Assembly (NCBI RefSeq): GCF_900199405.1
Contig: NZ_LT963430.1
Location: 3,607,894 to 3,671,893, forward strand
From: Beduinella massiliensis
GTDB lineage: Bacteria; Bacillota; Clostridia; Christensenellales; Aristaeellaceae
Direction: 5' to 3'
DNA: 64,000 bases
This document shows, piece after piece, positions 19,518-28,756 of this stretch (position 1 is its first letter; the number at the start of each line of letters is the position of its first letter). The position numbers and the translations under genes were made by a program. The notes under the pieces are model-generated. The model was given only the letters and a program-made list of their open reading frames with translations, did no database searches and was not told the DNA's origin.

Positions 19518-21287
19518 ATGTTTTATACATTCAACGTCGTCTTCACCCTCCTGATGATCGCGATGCTGATCGTCGCTGCGAACCCCCGCGCTACACGTCG
19601 GCTCGCAGCCATCGGCTGGATCGATCGCCTGGGAGAGGTCTGCGCGAAGGTCATCCGCCGCTATTATTGGATACTCTTTGCGTTCGTGCTTACGGCGGGC
19701 GTGTTCGTGCGCGTGTGGCGCTTCGGCACGCTGCCCATGGGCCTCAACCAGGACGGCGCCATGGCCGCCCTGGACGGCTACGCGCTGGCCTTATACGGCA
19801 CTGACCGTTTCGGCACCTCCTATCCTGCCCACCTGTGGGCCTGGGGGTACGGGCAGATGAGCGCGCTGTATTCCTACCTCTGTATCCCGTTTTTCAAGGT
19901 GCTCGGCCTTTCGCGCTTTTCCATGCGCCTGCCGATGTTATGCGTGAGCCTTTTAATGCTGCCCGTCGTCTGGGACCTGGCGCGCAGACTGCGCGGACGG
20001 TATTTTGCGCTGCTCGCTTTATTCTTGGTATGCATCAACCCCTGGCAGATGATGCAGAGCCGCTGGGCGCTGGACTGCAACCTGATGGGGCATTGCCTGC
20101 TCCTGGGCGTCTACCTGCTCGTGATCGGAACAAAGCCGCATCGAGGCTGGGCGCTCTTTCTCGCGATGATACCGTTGGCGCTTTGCATGTACTCCTACGG
20201 TGTAGCGATCTACTCGACACCCGTGCTGTTGCTCCTCGCCGCGGGGTATCTGCTCTATCGAAAGCGCGCCACTTGGCCGCAGGTGCTTCTCTGCGCCGCG
20301 CTTTGGTTGCTGATCTCTGCCCCGATCATCGTCACCATGATGATCAACTCCTTCAACTGGGACACGCTGCACTGGGGCCCGATCACCCTTCAGTACTTCG
20401 ACGAAAACGCCCGTGCAAGCGAAATCGCATTTATGGCGGACGACATGTATCAGGCCTTTGCACAGAACGCTGTGGAATGGCTCCGCGTAACGTTTCTGCA
20501 GGGGTACGACTCATCCACGTTCAATTCCGTGCCCGGCTACCGCACAATGTACATCTTCTCCTTTCCCGTGCTCATTATGGGGCTCGTCTGGTTCGTGCAG
20601 GAAAGGCGCCGCACCGCGCTGGCGGGACTGGAGCGGAGCACAGGCGGCCTCGAGCGCGACGCTGCCTTTCTGGTCGAAGCTTGGCTGATCGCCATGGCGG
20701 TCTGTGGCCTGCTCACCAGTTCCCCCAACGTGAACCGGGCTAACGGCGTCTATTACGCGCTCATCCTCCTGTGCGCTTACGGCGTCTACCGGATTACAAC
20801 GCGCGTCAGAGCCCTTTCCCTGGTTCTCGCCTGTATGTACGCGTTTGGCTTTGCCGGGCAATGCGTCACCTATTTCAGTCCGGCGTACACGCAGTACACC
20901 TCTGGAAACTACCATACCGGTCTTTACGAGGCGATTGAATCCATTAAGACGTTCCCCTATGAATTCGACACCGTCTATATCACATCTCCCGGCGAGTCGG
21001 ACCATGAAAATACCATCGTGCGCCTCATCGCCGCCGTCGCGCTGGGGCTGGACCTCGAGGAGATGAACGACGAAAAGGAATTGCCCGGCAGGGACGGCGA
21101 GCGGTCCGGCTATTACACGGACTGGTTCTACTATCAGGATTTTGCGGATTTTGAACCGAATCCCGAGGAATGCGCCGCTTACGTCGTCTCTCAGAAGGAA
21201 AAGCCGCTCTTCGACGAAACAGACTATCTGCTTTGGGATTATGAACAGTATGCCGTCGCGTATCCCCGCTACTGGGCGGAAGACTAA
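19518..21287 (+). CDS. GT-C family membrane glycosyltransferase (PMT/ArnT-like), paralogue 1
   Basis: This 589-residue integral membrane protein has about a dozen membrane segments. The first large outer loop carries the catalytic-type acidic motif LNQDGAMAALDGYAL after the first membrane-spanning region, as expected for GT-C enzymes that use polyprenyl-phosphate sugars. LSRFSMRLPML and NPWQMMQSRWALDCN are the family's conserved cytoplasmic and outer loops. A C-terminal soluble domain of about 120 residues follows the last membrane segment. AAAGGAGA precedes the ATG. The next gene is a paralogue 12 bp downstream; the two are clearly one operon. They probably glycosylate a surface protein or polymer; the acceptor is unknown. 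Confidence 0.8.
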   Translation: MFYTFNVVFTLLMIAMLIVAANPRATRRLAAIGWIDRLGEVCAKVIRRYYWILFAFVLTAGVFVRVWRFGTLPMGLNQDGAMAALDGYALALYGTDRFGTSYPAHLWAWGYGQMSALYSYLCIPFFKVLGLSRFSMRLPMLCVSLLMLPVVWDLARRLRGRYFALLALFLVCINPWQMMQSRWALDCNLMGHCLLLGVYLLVIGTKPHRGWALFLAMIPLALCMYSYGVAIYSTPVLLLLAAGYLLYRKRATWPQVLLCAALWLLISAPIIVTMMINSFNWDTLHWGPITLQYFDENARASEIAFMADDMYQAFAQNAVEWLRVTFLQGYDSSTFNSVPGYRTMYIFSFPVLIMGLVWFVQERRRTALAGLERSTGGLERDAAFLVEAWLIAMAVCGLLTSSPNVNRANGVYYALILLCAYGVYRITTRVRALSLVLACMYAFGFAGQCVTYFSPAYTQYTSGNYHTGLYEAIESIKTFPYEFDTVYITSPGESDHENTIVRLIAAVALGLDLEEMNDEKELPGRDGERSGYYTDWFYYQDFADFEPNPEECAAYVVSQKEKPLFDETDYLLWDYEQYAVAYPRYWAED

Positions 21288-21299
21288 GGAGGGATGCAC

Positions 21300-23045
21300 A
21301 TGGATTCGCCGCTGATAACCGTCTTTCTGTTCCTCTGCGCAGGCCTGTGCGTCCTAGCGACGCAGCCCCGGGCCTGTGCCGCCCTGCGCCGCACGCGCTC
21401 GCTCGGCGGAGCGGACAGGGCGCTCGCCCATCTCGTAGACCGCTTCGAGCTCCCCCTCTTGCTTCTCGTCGCGGCTGCCGCCCTCTTTGCGCGCGCTTAT
21501 CAGCTGACGGGCGTGCCCACAGGGCTCTCGGCGGAGGAAGCGCTCGTCAGCATCGAAGCCCGCGCGCTCATTGAGACGGGCGGCGAGGCGTTTACCGGTC
21601 GCCTGACGGCACAGTTGAACGTCTGGGGAACTTCGCAGACCGGGCCGCTGCTCTCTCTGTTGGCCGCCCCCTTCGTCGCCTTCATGGGGCTTTCGGTCCT
21701 TTCGGTTCGCCTGCCGATGCTGCTCCTCCACCTGCTTTCGACCGCCGCGTTTTACGGCCTGTGCCGCCGGATGAGCGGGCGGCGTGCAGCGCGCATCGGC
21801 TTCTTCCTCTATGCGCTCGCCCCGGGGCTCATCATGCAAAGCCGCTGGGCCGCAAGCGCACAGGTGCTGCCCGCGATGCTCGTACTCTCGCTGTGGACGC
21901 TTTCGATGGGCGAGGACCGCAGGCTTTGGCATTATGGTTCCATGGCGCTCTTCGGGCTTTCCATGTACGCCTGCGACGCGGCCTGGTACGTAATCCCCCC
22001 GTTTATCCTGCTGCTTTGCGCGTACCTGCTCGCCGCCCGCAGGCTGCCGGTTCGTACCGTGCTGCTCGGCGCGGCGCTGTACCTGGCCGTCGCGCTGCCC
22101 GCACTCCTGACGCTCGTGGTCAATACGTTTGGGCTCGAGGGATTTTCGCTTCTCGGCGTCGGCATTCCTCGCTTTGAATCCTATGAGCACGCGGCGCGCG
22201 GGCTCCTTTCGCCGGATCCGCTATTGTATCGCGGCGCGGATGCGTTCGATACAATGATGGACAATGGATTTAGCTTCCTGCAGCAGACACTGCTGCAGCT
22301 CCCGGCGTCCGCGGCAGACCAGACCTCGCTCTTTGCTTTGACGAACTACGGTCTCTACCAGCTTTTTATGTTACCCCTTGCCATGCTGGGCGGCGCCGCA
22401 TGGCTCGTGCAATGTTTCCGCAGCAAAGGCGCTCCGCATTTAGAGAACGGGTCCTCAATCGCCGCTGTCGCCTGCAGTTTTTTGCTTCTTTGTATGGCGG
22501 GTTTTGCGCTCTCCTTTAGAGAACTGGATGCGCAGCATCTCGCCATGGTTCTTCCTCTCCTCCTCCTGCTATGTACCAAGGGATTTTCTTATATTGCACG
22601 CCGCGTTCCGCTCACGGGCGCTCTGCTCGCAGCGCTTTACGCCGTATGCTTCGGGCTTTTTTCGGTCAGTTACTTTGCGGGCGAATCCCCGCTCCGCACA
22701 GTATCCACCTTTTACCGTGGATTTCCGGAAGCGGCGGCATATGCCGAGTCGTCAGATCCGCAGCACATCTACGTCTCTGCCAGTATGCCCCATGCCAATC
22801 CCGATCAGGCAGCCCGCGTGTTGACCGCCTTTGCCTTTGATTTGCCCGCATCCGTCATCCATGCACCCTTTACGGGCGACGACTACGCGCAGCGCTTTAC
22901 GCTCTTCCATCCAGAATCTCAGACGCCGGTGCCTGCGCCCGGCACCCTCTACCTTCTCCGCGCGGAAGACACGCAGACGCTGGACGCAGAGGGCTTCGAT
23001 TACCACGAATTTGCCGACTGGGTCGTCCTGGAATCCATCCGCTGA
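21300..23045 (+). CDS. GT-C family membrane glycosyltransferase, paralogue 2
   Basis: This 581-residue membrane protein is built like the preceding gene product: an N-terminal membrane segment, a loop with the motif LSAEEALVSIEARAL in place of LNQDGAMAALDGYAL, the loop LSVLSVRLPMLLL and PGLIMQSRWAASAQ, and a soluble C-terminal domain. The acidic residues differ (EE instead of QD), so specificity or mechanism may differ. The ATG at 21300 is chosen because AAGGAGG lies six bases upstream; an ATG at 21294 abuts the ribosome site. Its C-terminal domain is the template that identifies the pseudogene at 19253-19485. A terminator follows directly. Confidence 0.78.
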   Translation: MDSPLITVFLFLCAGLCVLATQPRACAALRRTRSLGGADRALAHLVDRFELPLLLLVAAAALFARAYQLTGVPTGLSAEEALVSIEARALIETGGEAFTGRLTAQLNVWGTSQTGPLLSLLAAPFVAFMGLSVLSVRLPMLLLHLLSTAAFYGLCRRMSGRRAARIGFFLYALAPGLIMQSRWAASAQVLPAMLVLSLWTLSMGEDRRLWHYGSMALFGLSMYACDAAWYVIPPFILLLCAYLLAARRLPVRTVLLGAALYLAVALPALLTLVVNTFGLEGFSLLGVGIPRFESYEHAARGLLSPDPLLYRGADAFDTMMDNGFSFLQQTLLQLPASAADQTSLFALTNYGLYQLFMLPLAMLGGAAWLVQCFRSKGAPHLENGSSIAAVACSFLLLCMAGFALSFRELDAQHLAMVLPLLLLLCTKGFSYIARRVPLTGALLAALYAVCFGLFSVSYFAGESPLRTVSTFYRGFPEAAAYAESSDPQHIYVSASMPHANPDQAARVLTAFAFDLPASVIHAPFTGDDYAQRFTLFHPESQTPVPAPGTLYLLRAEDTQTLDAEGFDYHEFADWVVLESIR

Positions 23046-23050
23046 GCAAC

Positions 23051-23084
23051 GCGCGGGCCGCATTCGGCCCGCGCGCTTGTTTTA
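23051..23084 (+). terminator. Terminator after the glycosyltransferase operon
   Basis: A 9-bp GC stem (GCGCGGGCC with GGCCCGCGC) and a 6-base loop is followed by GCTTGTTTT, starting six bases after the stop codon. The T-tract overlaps the -35 of the branching enzyme promoter. Confidence 0.8.
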
Positions 23085-23105
23085 TCCCCCCGTTTCCTGT
23101 ATAAT
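23077..23105 (+). promoter_or_regulatory. Promoter of the branching enzyme gene
   Basis: TTGTTT (23077-23082) and TATAAT (23100-23105) are 17 bp apart. The -35 is formed by the tail of the preceding terminator, an economical arrangement. Confidence 0.6.
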
Positions 23106-23186
23106 GATACCAAGCCCGGGCCTTGTGCCCCTGGAGCGCGCTGCTCGACGGGCGCGCCCCGCAAACGGATTCACACGGAGAGGATG

Positions 23187-25223
23187 ATGGCTATGGCGAC
23201 GGCTGAACTCAAAAAGAAGCGCTACGACATCCTGACGATCGATCCCTGGCTCACGCGCTACGAGGGCGACATCGACCTGCGCATGGCCCGGTACAAGGCG
23301 GTCAAGAAAGTGCTTCTGCCCACCGGCATAAAACTGGAGGATTTCGCGAACGGCGACCTGTATTACGGCTTTCACCGCACGGAGAAGGGCTGGATCTACC
23401 GCGAATGGGCGCCGAACGCGACGGCCATGCATCTGATCGGCGACTTCAACAAGTGGAACCGTGAATCCCACCCCATGCAGCGCCTGGAAAACGGGAACTG
23501 GGAAATCGAGATCAAAGGAAAAACGGCGCTCAAGCACCTTTCGCGCGTCAAGGTGCAGGTCACGCATCCTGGCGGCGTGCAGGATCACATCCCGCTGTAC
23601 ATCCATCGCGTCGTGCAAAACCCGGATACGCGCTGCTTTGACGGGCAGATCTGGGCTCCGGCCAAGCCCTTCGAGTGGAGCGACCAGCGCTTCTCTCCCA
23701 AACGCAACGTGCCGCCCGTCATCTACGAGGCGCACATCGGCATGGCGCAGGAAAAGGAAGGCATCGGCACCTACCGCGAGTTCACGCAAAACATTTTGCC
23801 TCGCATCAAGCGAGACGGATACAACACCGTGCAGCTCATGGCGGTGATGGAGCATCCCTACTACGCGTCGTTCGGCTATCAGGTGACCAACTTCTTTGCC
23901 GCCTCCTCGTGGTACGGCACGCCCGACGACCTCAAGGAGCTCGTCGACACCGCGCACGCGATGGGCATCAGCGTGCTCCTCGACCTCGTGCACTCGCACG
24001 CGGCGAAAAACGTGGCCGAGGGCATCAACTGCTTTGACGGTACGGACACGCAGTTCTTCCTGCCGGGCGGCGCGGGCAACCACCCCGCCTGGGATTCCAA
24101 GGTGTTCGACTATGGCAAGCACGAGGTGCTGCACTTCCTGCTCTCCAACCTCAAGTTCTGGCTGACGGAGTATCACTTCGACGGCTTCCGCTTCGACGGC
24201 GTGACCAGCATGCTCTACCACGACCACGGGCTGGGTCAGGCGTTCGACGGGTACGACAAGTACTTCTCCCTGAACACGAACGTGGATGCGGTGGCGTATC
24301 TGCAGCTGGCAAGCGAACTTTGCCATCGGGTCAAAAAGAACTGCGTGCTCATCGCAGAGGACATGAGCGGCACGCCCGGCATGTGCCTGCCGGTCAGGGC
24401 GGGCGGCCTCGGCTTTGACTATCGCCTGTCCATGGGTGTCCCGGATTTCTGGATCAAGACCCTCAAAAACTGCAGAGACGAGGATTGGGACATGGGCAAG
24501 ATGTGGTACGAGCTGACCACGCGCCGCCCGCAGGAAAAAAACGTCGGCTACTGCGAATCGCACGATCAGGCGCTGGTGGGCGATAAGACGATCATGTTCT
24601 GGCTGGCGGACAAGGAAATGTACTGGGGCATGAACCGCGCCTACCAAAACCCCGTCGTGGAGCGGGCGCTCGCGCTTCACAAGATGATTCGCCTGGTCAC
24701 CTGCTCGCTGGCGGGCGAAGGGTACCTCAACTTCATGGGCAACGAATTCGGCCATCCGGAGTGGATCGACTTCCCGCGCGAAGGCAACGGCTGGAGCTTC
24801 GCACACGCCCGCAGGCTGTGGAGCCTCTCGGAGGACGGATTCCTGCGCTATTCCTACCTGGGCGACTTCGACCGCGCGATGCTAGAGCTCATCAAGGAGC
24901 GCGGGGTGCTTTCCGCCGCCACGCCGCGCAACCTGTGGCAGGAGCAGGAGCGCAAGCTGCTCGCCTATGAAAAGGCCGGGCTCATCTTCCTGTTCAACTT
25001 CCATCCCGTGCAGTCGCTCAAGGACTTCTACCTGCCCGTTCCGCAGGAGGGCCGCTACCGCGTGGTGCTGGACAGCGACAGCGCCTGCTTCGGCGGGTAT
25101 GAGCGCATCTCGCACGACTATGTCTACACCGCCCGCGCGCAGGGCAAGCGCGGCATCGGGTTTGAAATCTACATTCCCGCGCGCAGCGCGCTGGTGCTCG
25201 AACGGGTGGAGGACGATTCTTAA
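23187..25223 (+). CDS. glgB: 1,4-alpha-glucan branching enzyme (GH13, eukaryotic-type)
   Basis: Branching enzyme cuts alpha-1,4-glucan and re-attaches the piece through alpha-1,6 linkage, giving glycogen its branches. The 678-residue product has an N-terminal CBM48 domain (about residues 60-150, REWAPNATAMHLIGDFNKWN) and a GH13 barrel with all four conserved regions: DLVHSH, GFRFDGVTSM with the nucleophile Asp near residue 337, IAEDMSG with the acid/base Glu near 391, and CESHDQ. The sequence resembles the GH13_8 eukaryote-like branch. The ATG at 23187 is chosen as GGAG lies six bases upstream. No other glg genes are adjacent; it has its own promoter and terminator. Confidence 0.93.
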   Translation: MAMATAELKKKRYDILTIDPWLTRYEGDIDLRMARYKAVKKVLLPTGIKLEDFANGDLYYGFHRTEKGWIYREWAPNATAMHLIGDFNKWNRESHPMQRLENGNWEIEIKGKTALKHLSRVKVQVTHPGGVQDHIPLYIHRVVQNPDTRCFDGQIWAPAKPFEWSDQRFSPKRNVPPVIYEAHIGMAQEKEGIGTYREFTQNILPRIKRDGYNTVQLMAVMEHPYYASFGYQVTNFFAASSWYGTPDDLKELVDTAHAMGISVLLDLVHSHAAKNVAEGINCFDGTDTQFFLPGGAGNHPAWDSKVFDYGKHEVLHFLLSNLKFWLTEYHFDGFRFDGVTSMLYHDHGLGQAFDGYDKYFSLNTNVDAVAYLQLASELCHRVKKNCVLIAEDMSGTPGMCLPVRAGGLGFDYRLSMGVPDFWIKTLKNCRDEDWDMGKMWYELTTRRPQEKNVGYCESHDQALVGDKTIMFWLADKEMYWGMNRAYQNPVVERALALHKMIRLVTCSLAGEGYLNFMGNEFGHPEWIDFPREGNGWSFAHARRLWSLSEDGFLRYSYLGDFDRAMLELIKERGVLSAATPRNLWQEQERKLLAYEKAGLIFLFNFHPVQSLKDFYLPVPQEGRYRVVLDSDSACFGGYERISHDYVYTARAQGKRGIGFEIYIPARSALVLERVEDDS

Positions 25224-25233
25224 GGACAAATGC

Positions 25234-25273
25234 GCGCCCGTACATCGCAGCGTCGATGTGCGGGCGCCTTTTT
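25234..25273 (+). terminator. Terminator of glgB
   Basis: A 13-14-bp stem (GCGCCCGTACATCG with CGATGTGCGGGCGC) and a short loop is followed by CTTTTT, 11 bp after the glgB stop. Confidence 0.88.
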
Positions 25274-25786
25274 ATCGGCCCTGTCAACCGCCTTGCTTCT
25301 CGGGCGGTATTCATCTCCAATTCCGCGAGCAGATGATTGCATCTGCCGGCTTCCTTTTCCGCCGCCGGAAAGCGTGATTATCCGGGCAAGGATCCGGCAC
25401 GTCGGCATCTTTCAGCAATTCGTCATACGCGCCGTGCATTTCCCCTTTGCTGCATGCTCAGAGCTACCCTCCGCCCGTCATGCAGCAAATATCGTGCAGC
25501 ATGCCGCAAGCGGCCGCGGGCTCTGCGTTCATGTCTCTTTATGAAGGCCAGCAGCGTGCAAAACCTCGCAACGCCTCACATATGCGCGCTGTACGTGCAA
25601 ACATCCTGGGGGTTCGTTGGTCGCAATGCGTCTGCCCGGCTCGCACCCCGCAAAATATCCATCATCCGCATTCCGATTCCAAAATACAATCGTCCCTGGT
25701 ACGCGCATTATATCGACCGGACATGCATTTTCTGTAGAATCACTGCTTCCGTTTGCCAGGCGGCAGCCGCCACCCCTCGCCGGCTG
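25274..25786. other. 513-bp stretch with no supported gene
   Basis: No open frame in this stretch has both a ribosome site and recognisable protein features. It lies between the glgB terminator and the convergent GDPD gene. The only item of interest is the short minus-strand frame at 25311-25439, listed separately. No repeats or hairpins of note were seen. It may be the eroded remains of a gene. Confidence 0.5.
25311..25439 (-). CDS. Possible 42-residue protein or gene remnant
   Basis: The minus frame from ATG 25439 reads a sequence with ordinary protein character, including AYDELLKDADVPDPCPDNHAF, and ends in a basic segment. A stop codon lies seven codons before the ATG, and no well-spaced ribosome site is seen (AAAGGGG abuts the ATG). 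It is not recognised. It could be the C-terminal remnant of a decayed gene or a chance frame. Confidence 0.2.
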   Translation of the reverse strand: MHGAYDELLKDADVPDPCPDNHAFRRRKRKPADAIICSRNWR

Positions 25787-27571
25787 TCATGATTCGGCCT
25801 CCTGCTCTTCGGAAGGTGCGTCCTCCCTTTCCCCGAGCGCCTCGAACGTCAGCGCGAGCAGCCCGCGATCCGAAGTTTCCGCGACATGCGAGGCGAGATA
25901 TGGATCGTCGGTGATGATGCCGTCCACCCCGTAGGCCAGCATGCGGCGCATCGTGGGCTCGTCGTTCACCGTCCAGCAAAAGACCTCCTTGCCGCTCGCG
26001 TGCGCTTCGCGCACGAGCGACAGCGTGACGGCATCCGCCCTGAGTGAGAGCTGATCCGCGGCGGTAAGCCGGGCCGCGTCCCCGTAAAACGACGAGGCGA
26101 TGTAGCAGGTGCGCATCTGCGGGGCGATCTGGCGGATCGTCCCAAGCGTCCCGTAATCCGTCGCCGCCAGCACGCACTGATCCTCCATGCCCAGATCGCG
26201 CAGGGCCGCAAGAACCGCCTCCGGCCGCCCTGTCTTGATCTCGATCATCAGCTCGATTTTCCCCCGCGCGCGCTCGAGCATTTCGTAGAGCGTCGGGATG
26301 CGCTCGCCCGCATGCGAGGCAGAAAAGAAGCTGCCCACGTCGTAACCGCGCGCCTGCGCGAGCGTCAGGCTGCGGATAGAACGTCCCACGCCCGCGACGC
26401 GCCGAAGATTCGCGTCGTGGAGGACGACGAGCGCGCCGTCCTGCGTCTGCCGCACGTCGATCTCGGCCATGACCGCCCGGCTGCGGATCGCCTCGTCCAG
26501 CGCGGAAAGCGTGTTCTCCGGCCCGATGGCCGCACCCGCGCGGTGCGCGACGACCTGCACGGGAAGTCCCGTATCCGGCGCGGGCAGGCCCGGCAGCGCA
26601 AAGAGCAACGCGACCGCCGCGAAAAGTGCACACTGTCCCATCGCGAGCTCCCTCGCCCTGCCCGTAAGGCGCTGCCGCGCAGGCATCGGCAGGCCCAGAC
26701 AGGCGTCCCGCACGGCGCTGAGCACGCCCCACCCGCAGATCGCGAGAAGCGCGCCGCCGCCTGCGCGCCCCGCCGCCAACAATCGCGTGTAGAGCGACCA
26801 GTAAAACGCGAGAGAGCGCTGCGGCTGCAAGGCCCTCGCGATCCCCTGCAAGCAAAGCGACGCGGCAAAAGTCGCCGCCGTCGTCGCGGCGAGCTGCAAA
26901 GCGAACGCAGCGAGCGCTCCCAACGCGGACACAGTCCTTCGGCCGCGCAGCAGCTCCGCGCTGCGCCCAAGGCTCTGGCGCAGAGTTTTTCCCTCCAGCA
27001 AAGCCGCGTGCATCGCAAGCGCCCAGCGAAAGACGAGCGTGTACGCGGCCGCCAGACCAGCGGCCCCGGCAAGCCGGACAGGGAATCCGTTCCCGCCGAG
27101 CCCCATGAGCAGCGCCGCACCGCGCTCAAACGCGACCAGACCGGGCGCGAGCGCGAGCAGCACCGGAAGGAGCGGCAGATTGCGCGGACGGAAAGCCCCC
27201 GCGGCGCTCTGCAGCGCGCGCGAAAGCAGCTTCCGCACGCCGCAGCGCTTTCCCATGCTCACATCCTGCAGGCAAAGAAGGATGGCGCTGATCTCCACAA
27301 GCGCTCCGAAGGCATACAGCAGCGCCGACAGCGCGCACACCGCCGCCAGGGGCAAACCCGAAATCCAGAGCCCTGCCCCCTGCGCCGTCACGAACCCCGC
27401 ATCCGCCCGCGACGCGGCCCACGTGAGCGCCCGCTGCGTCAGCGGCGTCAGCAGGCGCAGCGCAAGACGGTATAAGACGTCCAGCAAAAGGAGCGCCGGG
27501 AGTCCGCCCGCGATCAGCCGGCCCGCGCGAGCGAGAATTCGTCCGATCTCCTTTGCCCCGCTTCTCAGCAC
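25787..27571 (-). CDS. Glycerophosphodiester phosphodiesterase with N-terminal membrane domain
   Basis: This 594-residue protein has two parts. The N-terminal 350 residues are hydrophobic with about eight membrane segments, matching the GDPD-associated membrane domain of Gram-positive bacteria. The C-terminal 240 residues form a GDPD barrel with HRAGAAIGPENT, EIDVRQTQDGALVVLHD, MIEIKTG and the late ADAVTLS and GVDGIITDDP segments; the metal and catalytic His/Glu/Asp residues are present. It would cleave glycerophosphodiesters or polyol-phosphate polymer at the outer face of the membrane. The GTG at 27571 is chosen because AAGGGGG lies eight bases upstream. Sequence is extremely rich in Ala, Arg and Leu. 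It is monocistronic and divergent from the DUF1848 gene. Confidence 0.85.
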   Translation of the reverse strand: MLRSGAKEIGRILARAGRLIAGGLPALLLLDVLYRLALRLLTPLTQRALTWAASRADAGFVTAQGAGLWISGLPLAAVCALSALLYAFGALVEISAILLCLQDVSMGKRCGVRKLLSRALQSAAGAFRPRNLPLLPVLLALAPGLVAFERGAALLMGLGGNGFPVRLAGAAGLAAAYTLVFRWALAMHAALLEGKTLRQSLGRSAELLRGRRTVSALGALAAFALQLAATTAATFAASLCLQGIARALQPQRSLAFYWSLYTRLLAAGRAGGGALLAICGWGVLSAVRDACLGLPMPARQRLTGRARELAMGQCALFAAVALLFALPGLPAPDTGLPVQVVAHRAGAAIGPENTLSALDEAIRSRAVMAEIDVRQTQDGALVVLHDANLRRVAGVGRSIRSLTLAQARGYDVGSFFSASHAGERIPTLYEMLERARGKIELMIEIKTGRPEAVLAALRDLGMEDQCVLAATDYGTLGTIRQIAPQMRTCYIASSFYGDAARLTAADQLSLRADAVTLSLVREAHASGKEVFCWTVNDEPTMRRMLAYGVDGIITDDPYLASHVAETSDRGLLALTFEALGEREDAPSEEQEAES

Positions 27572-27608
27572 GCAGACCGCCCCCTTCTTGGCAACCGCTT
27601 TTCGCTCT

Positions 27609-27617
27609 ATTATATCA
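27609..27617 (-). promoter_or_regulatory. Extended -10 promoter of the GDPD gene
   Basis: On the minus strand TGATATAAT is an extended -10 element located 37 bp upstream of the GTG start. No good -35 is present, as is usual for this promoter class. Confidence 0.5.
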
Positions 27618-27694
27618 AATGCGCACCGGCGAAGGCGATTCTCAGGCAAATTTTTTCTCCGAAACAAATCAGCACGCGCAGAAGCGAACATACG

Positions 27695-27703
27695 TGCTAT
27701 AAT
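27695..27703 (+). promoter_or_regulatory. Extended -10 promoter of the DUF1848 gene
   Basis: TGCTATAAT is an extended -10 sequence 29 bp upstream of the start codon. The -35 region is not recognisable. Confidence 0.5.
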
Positions 27704-27732
27704 GAAGATACAATGAGAGGAGGTCTCCCGCC

Positions 27733-28659
27733 ATGCTCGTCAGCGTCAGCCGCCGCACCGACATTCCTGCTTTCTATGCGCCCTGGTTCATGCATCGCGT
27801 GCGCGAGGGCTTCTGCCTCGTCGGGAGTCCCTTCGACGCGCGCTGCTACAGCCGCGTCTCGCTCGTTCCCCGGGATGCAGAGCTTCTCGTCTTTTGGACG
27901 AAGAACCCGCTGCCGCTGATGCCGTACCTGGACGAGCTGGACGCGCGCGGCTACGCCTATTACTTCACCTTCACCCTGACGCCCTACGGCCGGGACGTAG
28001 AACCCGGCTTCCCGGAGGAAGCGGCGCGCCTCGACGCGTTCGCCCGCCTGAGCCAGCGCCTGGGCCCCGACCGCGTGGACTGGCGCTACGACCCCATCCT
28101 GCTGGACGGCGCGCACCCGCCCGCCTGGCACGAGGAGCAGTTCGGCCGTCTCCTTGCGCATCTGGCGCCTCTCACTACGCGCTGCATCGTCAGCTTCGTC
28201 GATCCCTATCGCCACCTGGGCGGCCGCGCCGCGCCCGCGCCGCCCGAGGACATGCGTTTGCTCGCCGCTGCGCTCTCGCGCGCCGCCGCCCCCTGCGGAC
28301 TTCCGCTCTTCACCTGCGGCGAGCAGATGGACCTGTCCGACCTCGGCGTTCAGCACGCCGCCTGCGTGGACCCCCAAAAGGCTGCGCGCATCCTCGGCTG
28401 CCCGGTAGACGCGACGCGGGATAAGGGGCAGCGTCCCGCCTGCCATTGCGCAGGCAGCGTGGACATCGGCGCGTACAGCACCTGCCCCGGCGGCTGCGCC
28501 TACTGCTACGCGACGCATTCCCGATCGCTCGCGCTCAAGCGCTATCAAGCGCACGACCCCGCGCTCCCCGCGCTGGCGGGACCGCTCCCGCCGGGCGCAC
28601 GCGTCACGAATCGGGCGATGCAAAGCGTGCGGCGCGCTCAAACGTCGCTTTTGCTCTAA
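27733..28659 (+). CDS. DUF1848 family protein with CX3CX2C motif
   Basis: The protein of 308 residues matches the DUF1848 family: it begins with SVSRRTDIPAFYAPWF, contains LVFWTKNPLPL, DWRYDPILL and SFVDPYRH, and ends with a cysteine-rich region. That region holds CHCAGSVDIGAY followed by CPGGCAYC, that is, CX3CX2C at Cys251, Cys255 and Cys258, then YATHS. The spacing is the same as that of radical SAM iron-sulfur ligands but is at the C-terminal end rather than at the start of the barrel. Function of the family is unknown; a DNA-lesion or nucleotide-related radical enzyme is possible but unproven. GAGGAGG precedes the ATG. Confidence 0.85.
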   Translation: MLVSVSRRTDIPAFYAPWFMHRVREGFCLVGSPFDARCYSRVSLVPRDAELLVFWTKNPLPLMPYLDELDARGYAYYFTFTLTPYGRDVEPGFPEEAARLDAFARLSQRLGPDRVDWRYDPILLDGAHPPAWHEEQFGRLLAHLAPLTTRCIVSFVDPYRHLGGRAAPAPPEDMRLLAAALSRAAAPCGLPLFTCGEQMDLSDLGVQHAACVDPQKAARILGCPVDATRDKGQRPACHCAGSVDIGAYSTCPGGCAYCYATHSRSLALKRYQAHDPALPALAGPLPPGARVTNRAMQSVRRAQTSLLL

Positions 28660-28674
28660 ATTTCTTCCGCGCGC

Positions 28675-28703
28675 TTTGCACGTCCCTTCGTTTATGGTAT
28701 GAT
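28675..28703 (+). promoter_or_regulatory. Promoter of the GH20-repressor operon
   Basis: TTTGCA (28675-28680) and TATGAT (28698-28703) are 17 bp apart with a TG extension before the -10. It lies 54 bp upstream of the GH20 start. Confidence 0.6.
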
Positions 28704-28756
28704 GGGGGCATCTAATTCACCTGTGCGCCTAGCGCAGAATCAAGGAGGTTTTTCCC

